DNA of 21,418 bases from JBDKTK01 sp039680225 (GCA_039680225.1 JBDKTK010000135.1:1-21418); one strand, 5' to 3'; positions 8,026 through 15,397 are shown, counted from the first letter of the stretch. Notes: generated by a model from the sequence alone, not told the origin. Numbers and translations: made by a program.

Positions 8026-10464
8026 TTACGCTACTTTCTTTGCGGATTCTTCAGCCAGCGCAGCTTCAGTAGGGATGCGCATGCCGTAGAATGATCTGTA
8101 AACGAAGAACATCGCGATAAGGAGGAAAACTCCGCCGATCCACAGGGCCGATGACTTCATGCCCGGGGCAATCGCGATTTCCATTGCCAGAAGCCCGAAC
8201 AGGGTCGTGAATTTGATGATCGGGTTCAGTGAAACCGAAGAAGTGTCCTTATAGGGGTCGCCGACAGTGTCGCCGACAACGGCGGCTGCGTGCAGGGGCG
8301 TCCCTTTCTCCTTCAGGTCAACTTCGACGACCTTCTTGGCGTTGTCCCAGCAACCGCCGGCATTCGCCATGTAGAAGGCCTGGAACAGACCGAATACTGC
8401 GATCGCGATCAGATAGGAAATGAAGAACGCTGCCGAGTCATTCGAAAAAACAGGAGCCGACAGGAATGCAAACGCCAGGGCGAAGCAGAAGATCCCGATA
8501 AAGATATTCCACATACCCTTCTGGGCATAGATTGTACAAATCTTGACGACTTCCTTGGAATTATCAATGGAAGCGCTCATACTGGCCGATTCATCAAGCT
8601 TGATATTCTCCTTGATGTACTGGACGGCCCTGTAGGACCCGGTAACGACGGCCTGGGTAGATGCGCCGCAGAACCAGTAAATAACCGAACCGCCGCACAG
8701 GAATCCGAGCAGCGTATAGGGATTGAGCAGGTTAAGAATCATCTCGGGCTGAATTCCCAGGGACTTCTTAAGAAGAAGGATCAGCGAGAAAATCATTGTC
8801 GTGGCGCCGACGACGGCGGTTCCGATAAGGACCGGCTTCGCAGTCGCTTTGAAAGTGTTTCCGCAGCTGTCGTTCTCTTCGAGGTACGACTTGGCTACAT
8901 CCATTCTGGGTTTGAAACCGAAATCCTTCTCGATTTCTTTTTCAACATTGGGAATGGCTTCGATAAGTGAAAGCTCATAAATGGACTGGGCATTGTCTGT
9001 AACCGGACCGTAGCTGTCGACCGCGATTGTGACGGGCCCCATGCCCAGCATACCGAAGGCAACCAGACCGAAGGCAAAAACCGACGAATACTGCATGAAC
9101 TCGGAAAGTCCAAATGTGCTTGTGAAATAAGCGATGAACATCAACGCGAACAGGGACATTCCAAGCCAGAAAGCGCTGAAATTACCGGCAACGATACCGG
9201 ACAGTATGTCAAGAGAAGCTCCTCCTTCCCTTGCCGCTGTAACAACCTCGCGGCAGTGGCGGGAGTTGGAACTCGTGAAGACCTTGACAAGCTCGGGAAT
9301 CAGGGCTGCTGCAAGCGTGCCGCAGCTGATGATAATAGAGAGCTTGAACCACAATTCATTGGGAAGGTGGCCAAGCTGCCATTTGCTGACTGCGAAAGTC
9401 ATGACAATTGAAAGCAAAGAAGCAATCCAGACCAGGGAGGTCAAGGGGCCTTCGAAGTTCACTTTTTCCTTGCTTCCCAGCATGGCGCCGGTAAACATCT
9501 TATTGATGTAGTAAGAGCCGATAGAGGTCACGACCAACAGGACTCTCATGACGAAAATCCAGACAAGCAGTTCGGCCTGGTACTGGGGCAGGGCCGCCAG
9601 GACGATGAAGCTGATCAGCGCGACGCCTGTAACACCGTAAGTCTCGAAACCGTCGGCGGTGGGGCCAACGCTGTCGCCCGCGTTGTCGCCGGTACAGTCG
9701 GCGATGACGCCCGGGTTGCGGGGATCGTCTTCTTTAATTGTGAAGACTATTTTCATAAGGTCGGAGCCGATATCGGCGATTTTTGTGAAGATACCGCCGC
9801 AGATTCTGAGGGCGGATGCGCCGAGGGATTCACCGATGGCAAAACCGATGAATGCAGCGCCGGCCACGTCGCGGGGCATGAAAACCAGGATGACCAGCAT
9901 CATGATCAGCTCTACGCAGACCAGGAGGACGCCGATGCTCATTCCTGCGGTAAGGGGAATGTCAAGGAGCTTTATTGGCTTGCCTTCCAGCGATGCAAAT
10001 GCCATGCGGCTGTTGGCCAGGGTATTCATCCTGATTCCGAACCAGGCCACCCCGTATGAACCGAGGATACCTACGACCGTCCAGCAGAGGATCAGGATCA
10101 CATTGCCCAAGCTCATTTGGGAAAGTACGCCAAAGTAATAGAAAATACATACCGCGATGAAAGCAAAAAGGATCAAAAGGAATTTGCCCTGTTGGATCAG
10201 GTACGTCGAACAGGTTTGAAAAATGATTTCCGCCACGTCGAGCATTGATTTGTGGGCGGCAAGACCTTTAACCTTTTTGTACATCATCAGACCGAAGATC
10301 ATGCCGAGGAAGCAAACAAGAAACCCTATATAGAAGAGGGTTTTTTGATCTGCGTTCAGCTCGGGGATCACCAGGTCCGCCTCGCTTGCCAGAAGCGGCG
10401 TTGCAACGAGGAGGGTTAAGATCGCAAAAACGCATGCTGTTAATGTGGATCTCTTAAACATCAT
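8026..10464 (-). CDS. hppA: Membrane-bound ion-translocating pyrophosphatase, divergent K+-independent type
   Basis: An 812-residue polytopic protein that couples PPi hydrolysis to H+ or Na+ pumping. An N-terminal hydrophobic signal/anchor (about residues 5-27) is followed by some 16 membrane spans. The substrate signatures GGIFTKIADIGSDL, EDDPRNPGVIADCTGDNAGDS (about 245-265), DSYGPVTDNAQSI (484-496) and GDTVGDPYKDTSS near the C-terminus match the PPi/Mg-binding Asp-rich loops. The cation-selectivity site reads GNTFKAT with Lys539, where K+-dependent enzymes have Ala, so it is predicted K+-independent. The following residues (AKPV rather than TKGF) and the PPi loop (DCTGDNAGDS rather than DNVGDNVGD) deviate from the common family. 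It is longer than the usual 650-720. TAAGGAG lies 5 nt before the first of two tandem ATGs. H+ versus Na+ cannot be decided here. Confidence 0.95.
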   Translation of the reverse strand: MMFKRSTLTACVFAILTLLVATPLLASEADLVIPELNADQKTLFYIGFLVCFLGMIFGLMMYKKVKGLAAHKSMLDVAEIIFQTCSTYLIQQGKFLLILFAFIAVCIFYYFGVLSQMSLGNVILILCWTVVGILGSYGVAWFGIRMNTLANSRMAFASLEGKPIKLLDIPLTAGMSIGVLLVCVELIMMLVILVFMPRDVAGAAFIGFAIGESLGASALRICGGIFTKIADIGSDLMKIVFTIKEDDPRNPGVIADCTGDNAGDSVGPTADGFETYGVTGVALISFIVLAALPQYQAELLVWIFVMRVLLVVTSIGSYYINKMFTGAMLGSKEKVNFEGPLTSLVWIASLLSIVMTFAVSKWQLGHLPNELWFKLSIIISCGTLAAALIPELVKVFTSSNSRHCREVVTAAREGGASLDILSGIVAGNFSAFWLGMSLFALMFIAYFTSTFGLSEFMQYSSVFAFGLVAFGMLGMGPVTIAVDSYGPVTDNAQSIYELSLIEAIPNVEKEIEKDFGFKPRMDVAKSYLEENDSCGNTFKATAKPVLIGTAVVGATTMIFSLILLLKKSLGIQPEMILNLLNPYTLLGFLCGGSVIYWFCGASTQAVVTGSYRAVQYIKENIKLDESASMSASIDNSKEVVKICTIYAQKGMWNIFIGIFCFALAFAFLSAPVFSNDSAAFFISYLIAIAVFGLFQAFYMANAGGCWDNAKKVVEVDLKEKGTPLHAAAVVGDTVGDPYKDTSSVSLNPIIKFTTLFGLLAMEIAIAPGMKSSALWIGGVFLLIAMFFVYRSFYGMRIPTEAALAEESAKKVA

Positions 10465-10543
10465 CTCATCTCCTTATAATTAGTTGGGCAAAATAAAAAC
10501 CATTTTGCAGCAAAAAAGAACACATGCTTAAAACCGATGGCGA

Positions 10544-10571
10544 ATTAGCATAGGCGGTTATGTTTTGTCAA
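10544..10571 (-). promoter_or_regulatory. Candidate hppA promoter
   Basis: On the minus strand a perfect TTGACA (10566-10571) is followed after 16 nt by GCTAAT (10544-10549), about 80 nt upstream of the hppA ATG. The -10 box is weak at its first two positions. Confidence 0.4.
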
Positions 10572-10630
10572 GGTTTTTAGAAGCTTCGCAGGGGGCGTAA
10601 AATAACAGAAAGACAGGAACAAACACTCGA

Positions 10631-11605
10631 TTAACTCAGGGGGAAAACCATGACTTTCAAATAAAAATCGCCCGTTTCTCCTTCGCGCTTTTTCCCCAGT
10701 CCGGCAAGCCTTAAAACGGTGTTTCCGCCGGTTCCGGGAGGAATCTTAACTGAAAAAGTCCTGCTTTGCGAACCGTTTTTTATGCTGATGAGTTTGCTCG
10801 TCCCCGCACGGGCCTCTTCCGGGGTTATGGTAATAGTCCCGTAACTGTCGAAACCCTCCCCGTAATCAAGCCCTCTTGTGACGTGGAGGCGGGGCGAGGT
10901 CTGCCGCATTGTGGCCTCGCGGACGCGGCGCGACACCCCCGATTCCGGTATGAGGAGGAACATTTTAAGGAAGACAATGCCCGCCCCGAACCCGCCGATA
11001 TGGGCCCACCAGGCGATGCCGCTCGTGCTCGAATCCGTAATTGCCGCGCTCAGGAACTGGAAAAACACCCAGAAACCGAGGAAATAGGGGCTCGGTATCT
11101 CCAGGAAATACGGGATGAAAAGGATCGGGACCAGGGTGATGATCCTGGATCGGCTGAAACTGATCAGGTATGCGCCCATTACACCGGCCACGGCGCCGCT
11201 TGCCCCGATTGTCGGCATCTCCGAATGGAGGTTCGTGATCACATGGAACAGGCCGGAGGCCCAGCCGCAAAGGAGGTAAAAAATCAGGTATCTTACGGAC
11301 CCGAGCCGGTCTTCGACATTGTCCCCGAAAATGTAAAGGAACCACATGTTCCCGATTAAATGGAGGAAACCGCCGTGCAGGAACATGAATGACACCAGCG
11401 AAACCGCATTCTCCCCGAAAGAAAAATGGGCTGCAAAACCGGAAACGCTGAACTTTGCGGGCACGAGCCCTTACTGCATTATAAGCACGTTCAGGTTTCC
11501 GGGGTAAAGCATCTCAAAAATAAAAACGGCGCAGTTCAAGGCTATGATCGTATAGTTGACGGCCGGGAAACTGGCCGACGGTATGTTGTCCCTGAGCGGT
11601 ATCAT
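10631..11605 (-). pseudogene. Rhomboid intramembrane protease with DnaJ-C-like tail, interrupted by an in-frame TAA
   Basis: The natural start is ATG at 11605, preceded by GGAAGG at 5 nt; it encodes MIPLRDNIPS and a first transmembrane helix, the classic rhomboid N-terminus. Codon 45 (11471-11473) is TAA, where the family usually has Tyr in YGLVPA; the same frame then continues GLVPAKFS for 279 residues. That part has HGGFLHLIGNMWFL, the catalytic Ser in GASG (codon 136) and the catalytic His in AHIGG (codon 202). After the membrane domain, the last ~75 residues (ITITPEEARAG, KIPPGTGGNTVLRLAGLG, GDFYLKV) resemble the DnaJ C-terminal substrate-binding domain. A truncated product could start at GTG 11464 but would lack the first helix. 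A sequencing error or true nonsense mutation are both possible. Confidence 0.85.
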
Positions 11606-11632
11606 AGGCGCCTTCCGTTACATTCGTGTTAG

Positions 11633-11660
11633 ATTAGGAAAAATAAAATATTAATGTCAA
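11633..11660 (-). promoter_or_regulatory. Candidate rhomboid promoter
   Basis: On the minus strand a perfect TTGACA (11655-11660) is followed after 16 nt by CCTAAT (11633-11638), 27 nt before the rhomboid ATG. The arrangement matches the hppA candidate. Confidence 0.35.
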
Positions 11661-11714
11661 AGGGTATTTAGGGGTAAGGGGGACATATTGTCGTTCGGAC
11701 GGAGGCTTTTTCCC

Positions 11715-11743
11715 TTGAAAATTGGGCACCCATGAAGTATAGC
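11715..11743 (+). promoter_or_regulatory. Promoter of tRNA-Val
   Basis: TTGAAA (11715-11720) and TATAGC (11738-11743) with an exact 17-nt spacer lie 13 nt before the mature tRNA 5' end, leaving a very short 5' leader. Confidence 0.65.
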
Positions 11744-11756
11744 TTAGCTGTTTCAA

Positions 11757-11831
11757 GGGCGGTTAACTCAGCGGGAGAGTGCTACCTTCACACGGTAGAA
11801 GTCACTGGTTCAAATCCAGTACCGCCTACCA
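11757..11831 (+). tRNA. tRNA-Val (anticodon CAC), CCA encoded
   Basis: A full cloverleaf folds by eye. The acceptor is GGGCGGT/ACCGCCT (first pair G-U), the D stem ACTC/GAGT, the anticodon stem CTACC/GGTAG with loop TTCACAC, and the T stem ACTGG/CCAGT with loop TTCAAAT. The discriminator is A and CCA is genomically encoded. Anticodon CAC reads GUG. It is transcribed alone, between its own promoter and terminator. Confidence 0.97.
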
Positions 11832-11841
11832 TGATTAATAA

Positions 11842-11880
11842 GGGGGGACGCGTTAAGGCGCGCCCCCCTTTTGTTTTTTT
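11842..11880 (+). terminator. Rho-independent terminator of tRNA-Val
   Basis: GGGGGG-A-CGCG pairs with CGCGCCCCCC around a 6-nt loop and is followed by TTTTGTTTTTTT. It starts 11 nt after the tRNA CCA. Confidence 0.95.
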
Positions 11881-11968
11881 GAGGATGTTTTGCTCAGAGT
11901 TTTAACCTGAAACTTGCTGTCTTCTCTGGAATATATGCTGATTCCACAGCAGTAAATATTTTTTGATA

Positions 11969-13804
11969 ATGAAGAAGATTTCGAATAATTCCATTCTTAA
12001 AAAAGCAGGCTGCGAAAAAAGGGCGAAAATAAATAAACGCGGGCAGGCCGGAGATTCCCTGGCCGGCGAGGACATTTTCCGTAATTCTTTTGACAATGCG
12101 GCTGCAGGCATGGTGATAGCTGATCCCGACCGGAATTATCTGGCCGTCAACAACAGGTTCTGTGAGATCACGGGCTACAGCCGCGAGAAGTTATTGACAA
12201 TGGGAAGCAGGCAGATCGTCCACCCGGACGATCAGGCAATGTACTTTGCCGAGTCCGGGCGCCTGGTGAGCGGCGAATCCCGGTCATTTTTATGTGATCT
12301 GCGTTTTGTTCATGCCGATAAGTCCATAATCTGGGTGCGCGTGCAGGTCTCTGCCTTCCAGGGCGGACCGGACAAAGGGGCCAGGATCATTGCGGCTGTT
12401 GAAGATATAACCAGGCGCAAGCGGATGGAAGAAGAGTTGCGCAAGGCCGATGCAAATTTGCGCTCGGTCCTGGATAGTTCCCGTGACGTCATTTACCGAT
12501 TGAACCTGCAGACGCGCCGTTACGAGTACGTCAGCCCCTCTTGCGAGGCGGTGCTCGGGTATTCAGCAGATATGATAATGGAGCTGGGCGCCGAAGCAAT
12601 TTTAGCTTTGATTCACCCGGATGATATGGCGGAGATGAAGGCGAAGCTGGCAAGTCTGGAAGTGAGCGGAAAAGAAGAGGCGGAAGGCCGTTATTTCAAG
12701 ATGGGCGAGTACCGCTGGTTCTCCAACCGCATGTTTCTGATCAGAGACAGCTCCGGCCGGCCGCTTTACCGCGACGGCACCATCCGCGATATAACAAGGC
12801 GCAAGCGCGCTGAGGCGAACCTCGCCTTCGTGGCGGATATTCAGGACACCCTCGTCAACCTCACGTCATTCGATGAAATAATGCAATCCGTAGGCGCAAA
12901 AATCGGGGCCTTTCTTGAGGTTTCCTTCGTTTTCTTTACGGAAGTCGATCCGGTAAGCAACACGGGCCGGCTGAAATACATCTGGCGCGCTGAGGGCGTG
13001 CCGCGCCTGCCCGATTTTATTCGTCTCTCCGATTATGTGCGGGCAGAATTTTACAGCGCCCTGCTCAATGGCGAGACATTCATAATCCGGGATACGGAAG
13101 CTGACCGGCGCAACAATCCGGAAGTATTCCGTGACATCAGGATTCGTTCCTTTATCATAGTGCCCTTCAGCCGGTACTCTGAATGGAAAATTCTGCTCGT
13201 TATTGCCGATTTTCGGCCCCGCGACTGGCATGCCGACGATGTGGATTTGCTTCGCGACGTGTCCAGCCGCGTTTTCCTGCGCCTTGAAAGGGCCAGGGCT
13301 GAGGAGGCCCTGAAGGAAAGCGAAGAGCGGTTCAGGATTTTTATGGAAAACAGCCCTGCGAGCGCCTGGATCAAGGACGAGCAGGGCCGCTATGTTTATC
13401 TGAGCGGGACTTACGAAAAAAGCCTGGGCGTGCGGAAGGAAGACCGACTGGGTAAAACGGATTTCGACCTCTGGCCACGGGAAGTCGCCGAGCAGTTCCG
13501 TAAAAACGATTTAGCCGTCCTGGCGGCGGACAGCGCAATGGAGATGACGGAGGAGGTCGTTAATCCCGACGGGAGCCGCCATTACTGGTGGAATTTCAAA
13601 TTCCCTCTGACCGGACCGACGGGACTGCGCTATATTGCGGGCATTGGGGTAAATATAACGGATCGCAAACAGGCGGAAGATGCCCTGCAAAAGTCAAAAA
13701 TCGAATTTGAAGACAAGGTGCGGGAACGAACTGCCATGCTTGAGGAAATAAACAAATACCTGCTGGCAAAAATAGAGGAGCGGAAACGGACGAAGCAGGA
13801 CTGA
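11969..13804 (+). CDS. PAS-PAS-GAF-PAS sensory protein without an output domain
   Basis: About 611 residues from ATG 11969; a TTG two codons earlier is a less likely start, and no strong Shine-Dalgarno is visible. Domains in order: PAS/PAC (~35-155, with FDNAAAGMVIADPD and AVEDITRRKRMEEEL), PAS/PAC (~160-285, ending GTIRDITRRKRAE), GAF-like (~290-440), PAS/PAC (~445-570, ending GVNITDRKQAEDAL), then a charged coiled coil (VRERTAMLEEINKYLLAKIEERKR). In the usual architecture this last segment leads into a histidine kinase, GGDEF or LuxR-type module, but here a TGA ends the protein. I see no kinase, cyclase or HTH motif, nor a remnant downstream to 13984. No transmembrane segment is evident, so it should be cytosolic. 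It is either an input-only adaptor or a truncated kinase. Confidence 0.82.
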   Translation: MKKISNNSILKKAGCEKRAKINKRGQAGDSLAGEDIFRNSFDNAAAGMVIADPDRNYLAVNNRFCEITGYSREKLLTMGSRQIVHPDDQAMYFAESGRLVSGESRSFLCDLRFVHADKSIIWVRVQVSAFQGGPDKGARIIAAVEDITRRKRMEEELRKADANLRSVLDSSRDVIYRLNLQTRRYEYVSPSCEAVLGYSADMIMELGAEAILALIHPDDMAEMKAKLASLEVSGKEEAEGRYFKMGEYRWFSNRMFLIRDSSGRPLYRDGTIRDITRRKRAEANLAFVADIQDTLVNLTSFDEIMQSVGAKIGAFLEVSFVFFTEVDPVSNTGRLKYIWRAEGVPRLPDFIRLSDYVRAEFYSALLNGETFIIRDTEADRRNNPEVFRDIRIRSFIIVPFSRYSEWKILLVIADFRPRDWHADDVDLLRDVSSRVFLRLERARAEEALKESEERFRIFMENSPASAWIKDEQGRYVYLSGTYEKSLGVRKEDRLGKTDFDLWPREVAEQFRKNDLAVLAADSAMEMTEEVVNPDGSRHYWWNFKFPLTGPTGLRYIAGIGVNITDRKQAEDALQKSKIEFEDKVRERTAMLEEINKYLLAKIEERKRTKQD

Positions 13805-13920
13805 TTGCCGCCCGGGCCTGAGAGCCATTGCTCCGGTCCGACTGCAACATGGAATTTAAGTTTCACCTGCCATAACGTTTTCTCCATCAATTCCAAAAAT
13901 AAGAAAACTTTTGGGAAAAT

Positions 13921-13935
13921 TCAGGGTATCCCTGA
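13921..13935. other. Short perfect inverted repeat
   Basis: TCAGGG-TAT-CCCTGA, a 6-bp dyad with a 3-nt centre, lies in the 180-nt gap between the PAS gene and the next small gene. It could be a weak terminator or an operator. TATAAA at about 13963 suggests a promoter box downstream of it. The rest of the gap shows nothing. Confidence 0.3.
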
Positions 13936-13984
13936 TTTCAGAACTTTCCGGATTCGTTTATAAAATCAAAAAAAACTCACAGGG

Positions 13985-14266
13985 GTGCCGGAATTGAGGG
14001 AAATTCCGCATCTGAAGACCGGGAACTGTTTGAAGGGAATCGGGGGGAACGCCCGCCTTGCGGCCCTGCTGGCCCTGGCAGGCGCCGGCATCCCCTGGGT
14101 CGCTTACGACCGTCTCATCGCGGACCCGGCGGATTTCTGGACGTTTCGCGGGGCGGTTTTCATGGTTATCGCGGCGCTGGGGGTTATATCCGTCGTGTTT
14201 GCCTGGGCGTGGGGCAGCGGGGACGGACCGCAAGGGACCGGGGAGCAGGACCGCACTATCCTGTAG
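13985..14266 (+). CDS. Small two-helix membrane protein, unrecognised
   Basis: A 93-residue frame from GTG 13985. Two hydrophobic segments (about residues 24-41 and 57-76) are separated by a short charged loop containing YDRLIADPADFW, a hairpin topology with a polar C-tail. I do not recognise a family. Its Shine-Dalgarno is poor (AGGG directly adjoining the GTG), so the exact start is uncertain. It is convergent with the selenoprotein gene, leaving a 21-nt gap that holds a GAAAGCTTTC palindrome. The hydrophobic pattern makes it more believable than the overlapping frames. Confidence 0.5.
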   Translation: MPELREIPHLKTGNCLKGIGGNARLAALLALAGAGIPWVAYDRLIADPADFWTFRGAVFMVIAALGVISVVFAWAWGSGDGPQGTGEQDRTIL

Positions 14267-14287
14267 CCCGAAAGCTTTCCAGTTCCC

Positions 14288-14644
14288 CTATTCGTCGGCA
14301 GGCGCGGACACTATGGCGCGGGCCCCCTCCAGCTCAAGCCAATTCAGGAACAGGAACTTTTTCAGGGTGATGCGGATCCGGTCCCCGAAGGGCTTGGCCG
14401 TGAGCCGGGCGGGATAGAATATCCTGACCTTGCCTTCCTGCAAGTCCATGAATTGATGGCCTCCGGCAGGCGGACCTGACAGCAGCCTGGGCACATAACT
14501 TCCCGCCACGTCCCGCGCGGCCGGGCTTTTTCACCCACCGCCCATCATGGGCTGGAAATCAAGCACGATCGTCACGGCGCCCCGGCAGTGTTCAATTATG
14601 TATTGCTGTGCATCGGGATCTACTGCAAACAGGCCGGCTGACAT
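14288..14644 (-). CDS. Probable selenoprotein, CC/Se-motif-like family, TGA at codon 38 read as Sec
   Basis: From ATG 14644 the frame runs 37 codons to TGA (14531-14533) and then stays open in the same frame for 80 more codons to TAG at 14288-14290. With Sec at residue 38 the product is 118 residues: DPDAQQYIIEHCRGAVTIVL, then MMGGG-Sec-KSPAA, SYVPRLLSGPP and, near the C-terminus, KVRIFYPARL and ITLKKFLFLNWLELEG. This layout resembles small proteins I recall as CC/Se motif family (seleno)proteins; that recognition is from memory. A hairpin with SECIS geometry starts 5 nt after the TGA. The gene follows the 207-aa gene with stop and start 4 nt apart, so it should be co-translated. The function is unknown; a redox-active Sec is inferred. 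Confidence 0.75.
14502..14525 (-). promoter_or_regulatory. Candidate bacterial SECIS element
   Basis: Immediately 3' of the TGA on the minus strand, CCCG-G-CCGCG pairs with CGTGG-CGGG: nine pairs, one bulged G and one G-U. The apical loop is the 5-nt CGGGA. The first loop G is 17 nt after the TGA, which fits the known bacterial requirement for a short stem with a G early in the loop at roughly 16-37 nt. Confidence 0.7.
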
Positions 14645-14648
14645 GGGA

Positions 14649-15272
14649 TCAATCCCGCCTTTCCAGATTGCGTTTGAACGCCGCCAGGTCATCGACCAGG
14701 AGGTCCTGCAGGGCCGCAAACTCCTGCTTGTCCATGTTGAAGTCCCGCCGTGTCCCCGGCGCGCTTTCCGGTTCAAAAAGCGCCTCGTGAAGCACTTTGC
14801 CGGTGGAAGAGACGAGTCCGTCCAACCCCTTTTCGCGAAACGCGGGGGCGAGGACGCTATCGAATATCGCCTGGTCGGCCGCGTCGTACTGGAAGATGCT
14901 TTTCCACTGCTCCATAAACTCGCTTTCCGACAGTCCAATTTTTTCCAGCAGTTCCGTTTTGAACGTGCTGCACAAGACGAGCAGCGCGGATAAATATATT
15001 CTGATAGCCTTCAAGTAATTCCGGGGCTTTGCCTTGGGCGCCACCTGCCAGCGGGCAAGCGGCCCCACCGGCCGCCTGTCGTCCAGCCGGGCAATTGAAG
15101 CTATTGCTTCATCGGCAGAGATGGCCGTGGAAAACCAGACGCGCTTCTGGGAATTTGTTTTTGAATTGCGAGCGGCGCGGGTGCAAAAGTGTTTTGTGTG
15201 GCGGCCAATATGCCTGAAATAAGGCCCTTTCGCATAATCAAGGGCGTCTCGCAAAAAAGTCAGTACGGGCAT
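14649..15272 (-). CDS. Unrecognised 207-aa protein upstream of the selenoprotein
   Basis: ATG at 15272 is preceded by AGGAGG at 5 nt, a strong start. The N-terminal ~55 residues are basic and rich in His and Arg. The middle has one hydrophobic helix (YLSALLVLCSTF, about 105-117), and the rest is acidic and helical (SESEFMEQWKSIFQYDAADQAIFD, DKQEFAALQDLLVDDLAAFKR; long stretches shown only as key segments). I recognise no family or catalytic motif. It is the first gene of a two-gene unit with the selenoprotein, separated from the CoA-transferase gene by a large hairpin and a palindromic AT-rich element. A role linked to the selenoprotein is inferred only from adjacency. Confidence 0.72.
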   Translation of the reverse strand: MPVLTFLRDALDYAKGPYFRHIGRHTKHFCTRAARNSKTNSQKRVWFSTAISADEAIASIARLDDRRPVGPLARWQVAPKAKPRNYLKAIRIYLSALLVLCSTFKTELLEKIGLSESEFMEQWKSIFQYDAADQAIFDSVLAPAFREKGLDGLVSSTGKVLHEALFEPESAPGTRRDFNMDKQEFAALQDLLVDDLAAFKRNLERRD

Positions 15273-15285
15273 GGCGTCCTCCTGG

Positions 15286-15309
15286 GCGCTTTATATCATA
15301 TATAAGCGC
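15286..15309 (-). promoter_or_regulatory. Palindromic AT-box overlapping a candidate promoter
   Basis: A near-perfect dyad with outer arms GCGCTT/AAGCGC and inner arms TATAT/ATATA lies 14 nt before the ATG of the 207-aa gene. On the minus strand it includes TATAAA, with TTGCCC 16 nt upstream as a possible -35. It could be a promoter with an overlapping operator; the leader would be only about 10-15 nt. Confidence 0.4.
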
Positions 15310-15336
15310 CGGGGCAAACAGTCGGCCCCCGCCGCG

Positions 15337-15397
15337 CTCTCCATAGGGAGGGGGCTGCGGGGAAGGCGAGTGTGTTTCCTTCCCCGCAGCCGGAGAG
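15337..15397. repeat. Large intergenic hairpin behind the CoA-transferase gene
   Basis: A perfect 14-bp inverted repeat (GGCTGCGGGGAAGG / CCTTCCCCGCAGCC, 15353-15366 and 15378-15391, 11-nt loop) is extended by outer arms CTCTCC (15337-15342) and GGAGAG (15392-15397), with 10 unpaired nt on the left. It begins 20 nt after the CoA-transferase stop. No T-tract follows on the minus strand. The sequence has the look of the GC-rich palindromic repeats dispersed in many deltaproteobacterial genomes, so it may be a REP-like element as well as a 3' end hairpin. Confidence 0.75.

Noticed and set aside
11471..11473. Recoding of the rhomboid stop as a non-standard amino acid
   Set aside because: The codon is TAA, which is not used for selenocysteine (TGA) or pyrrolysine (TAG); nonsense mutation or sequence error is simpler.
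14649..14651. TGA of the 207-aa gene as a second Sec codon
   Set aside because: The frame after it reaches another stop within 19 codons and shows no protein-like pattern.
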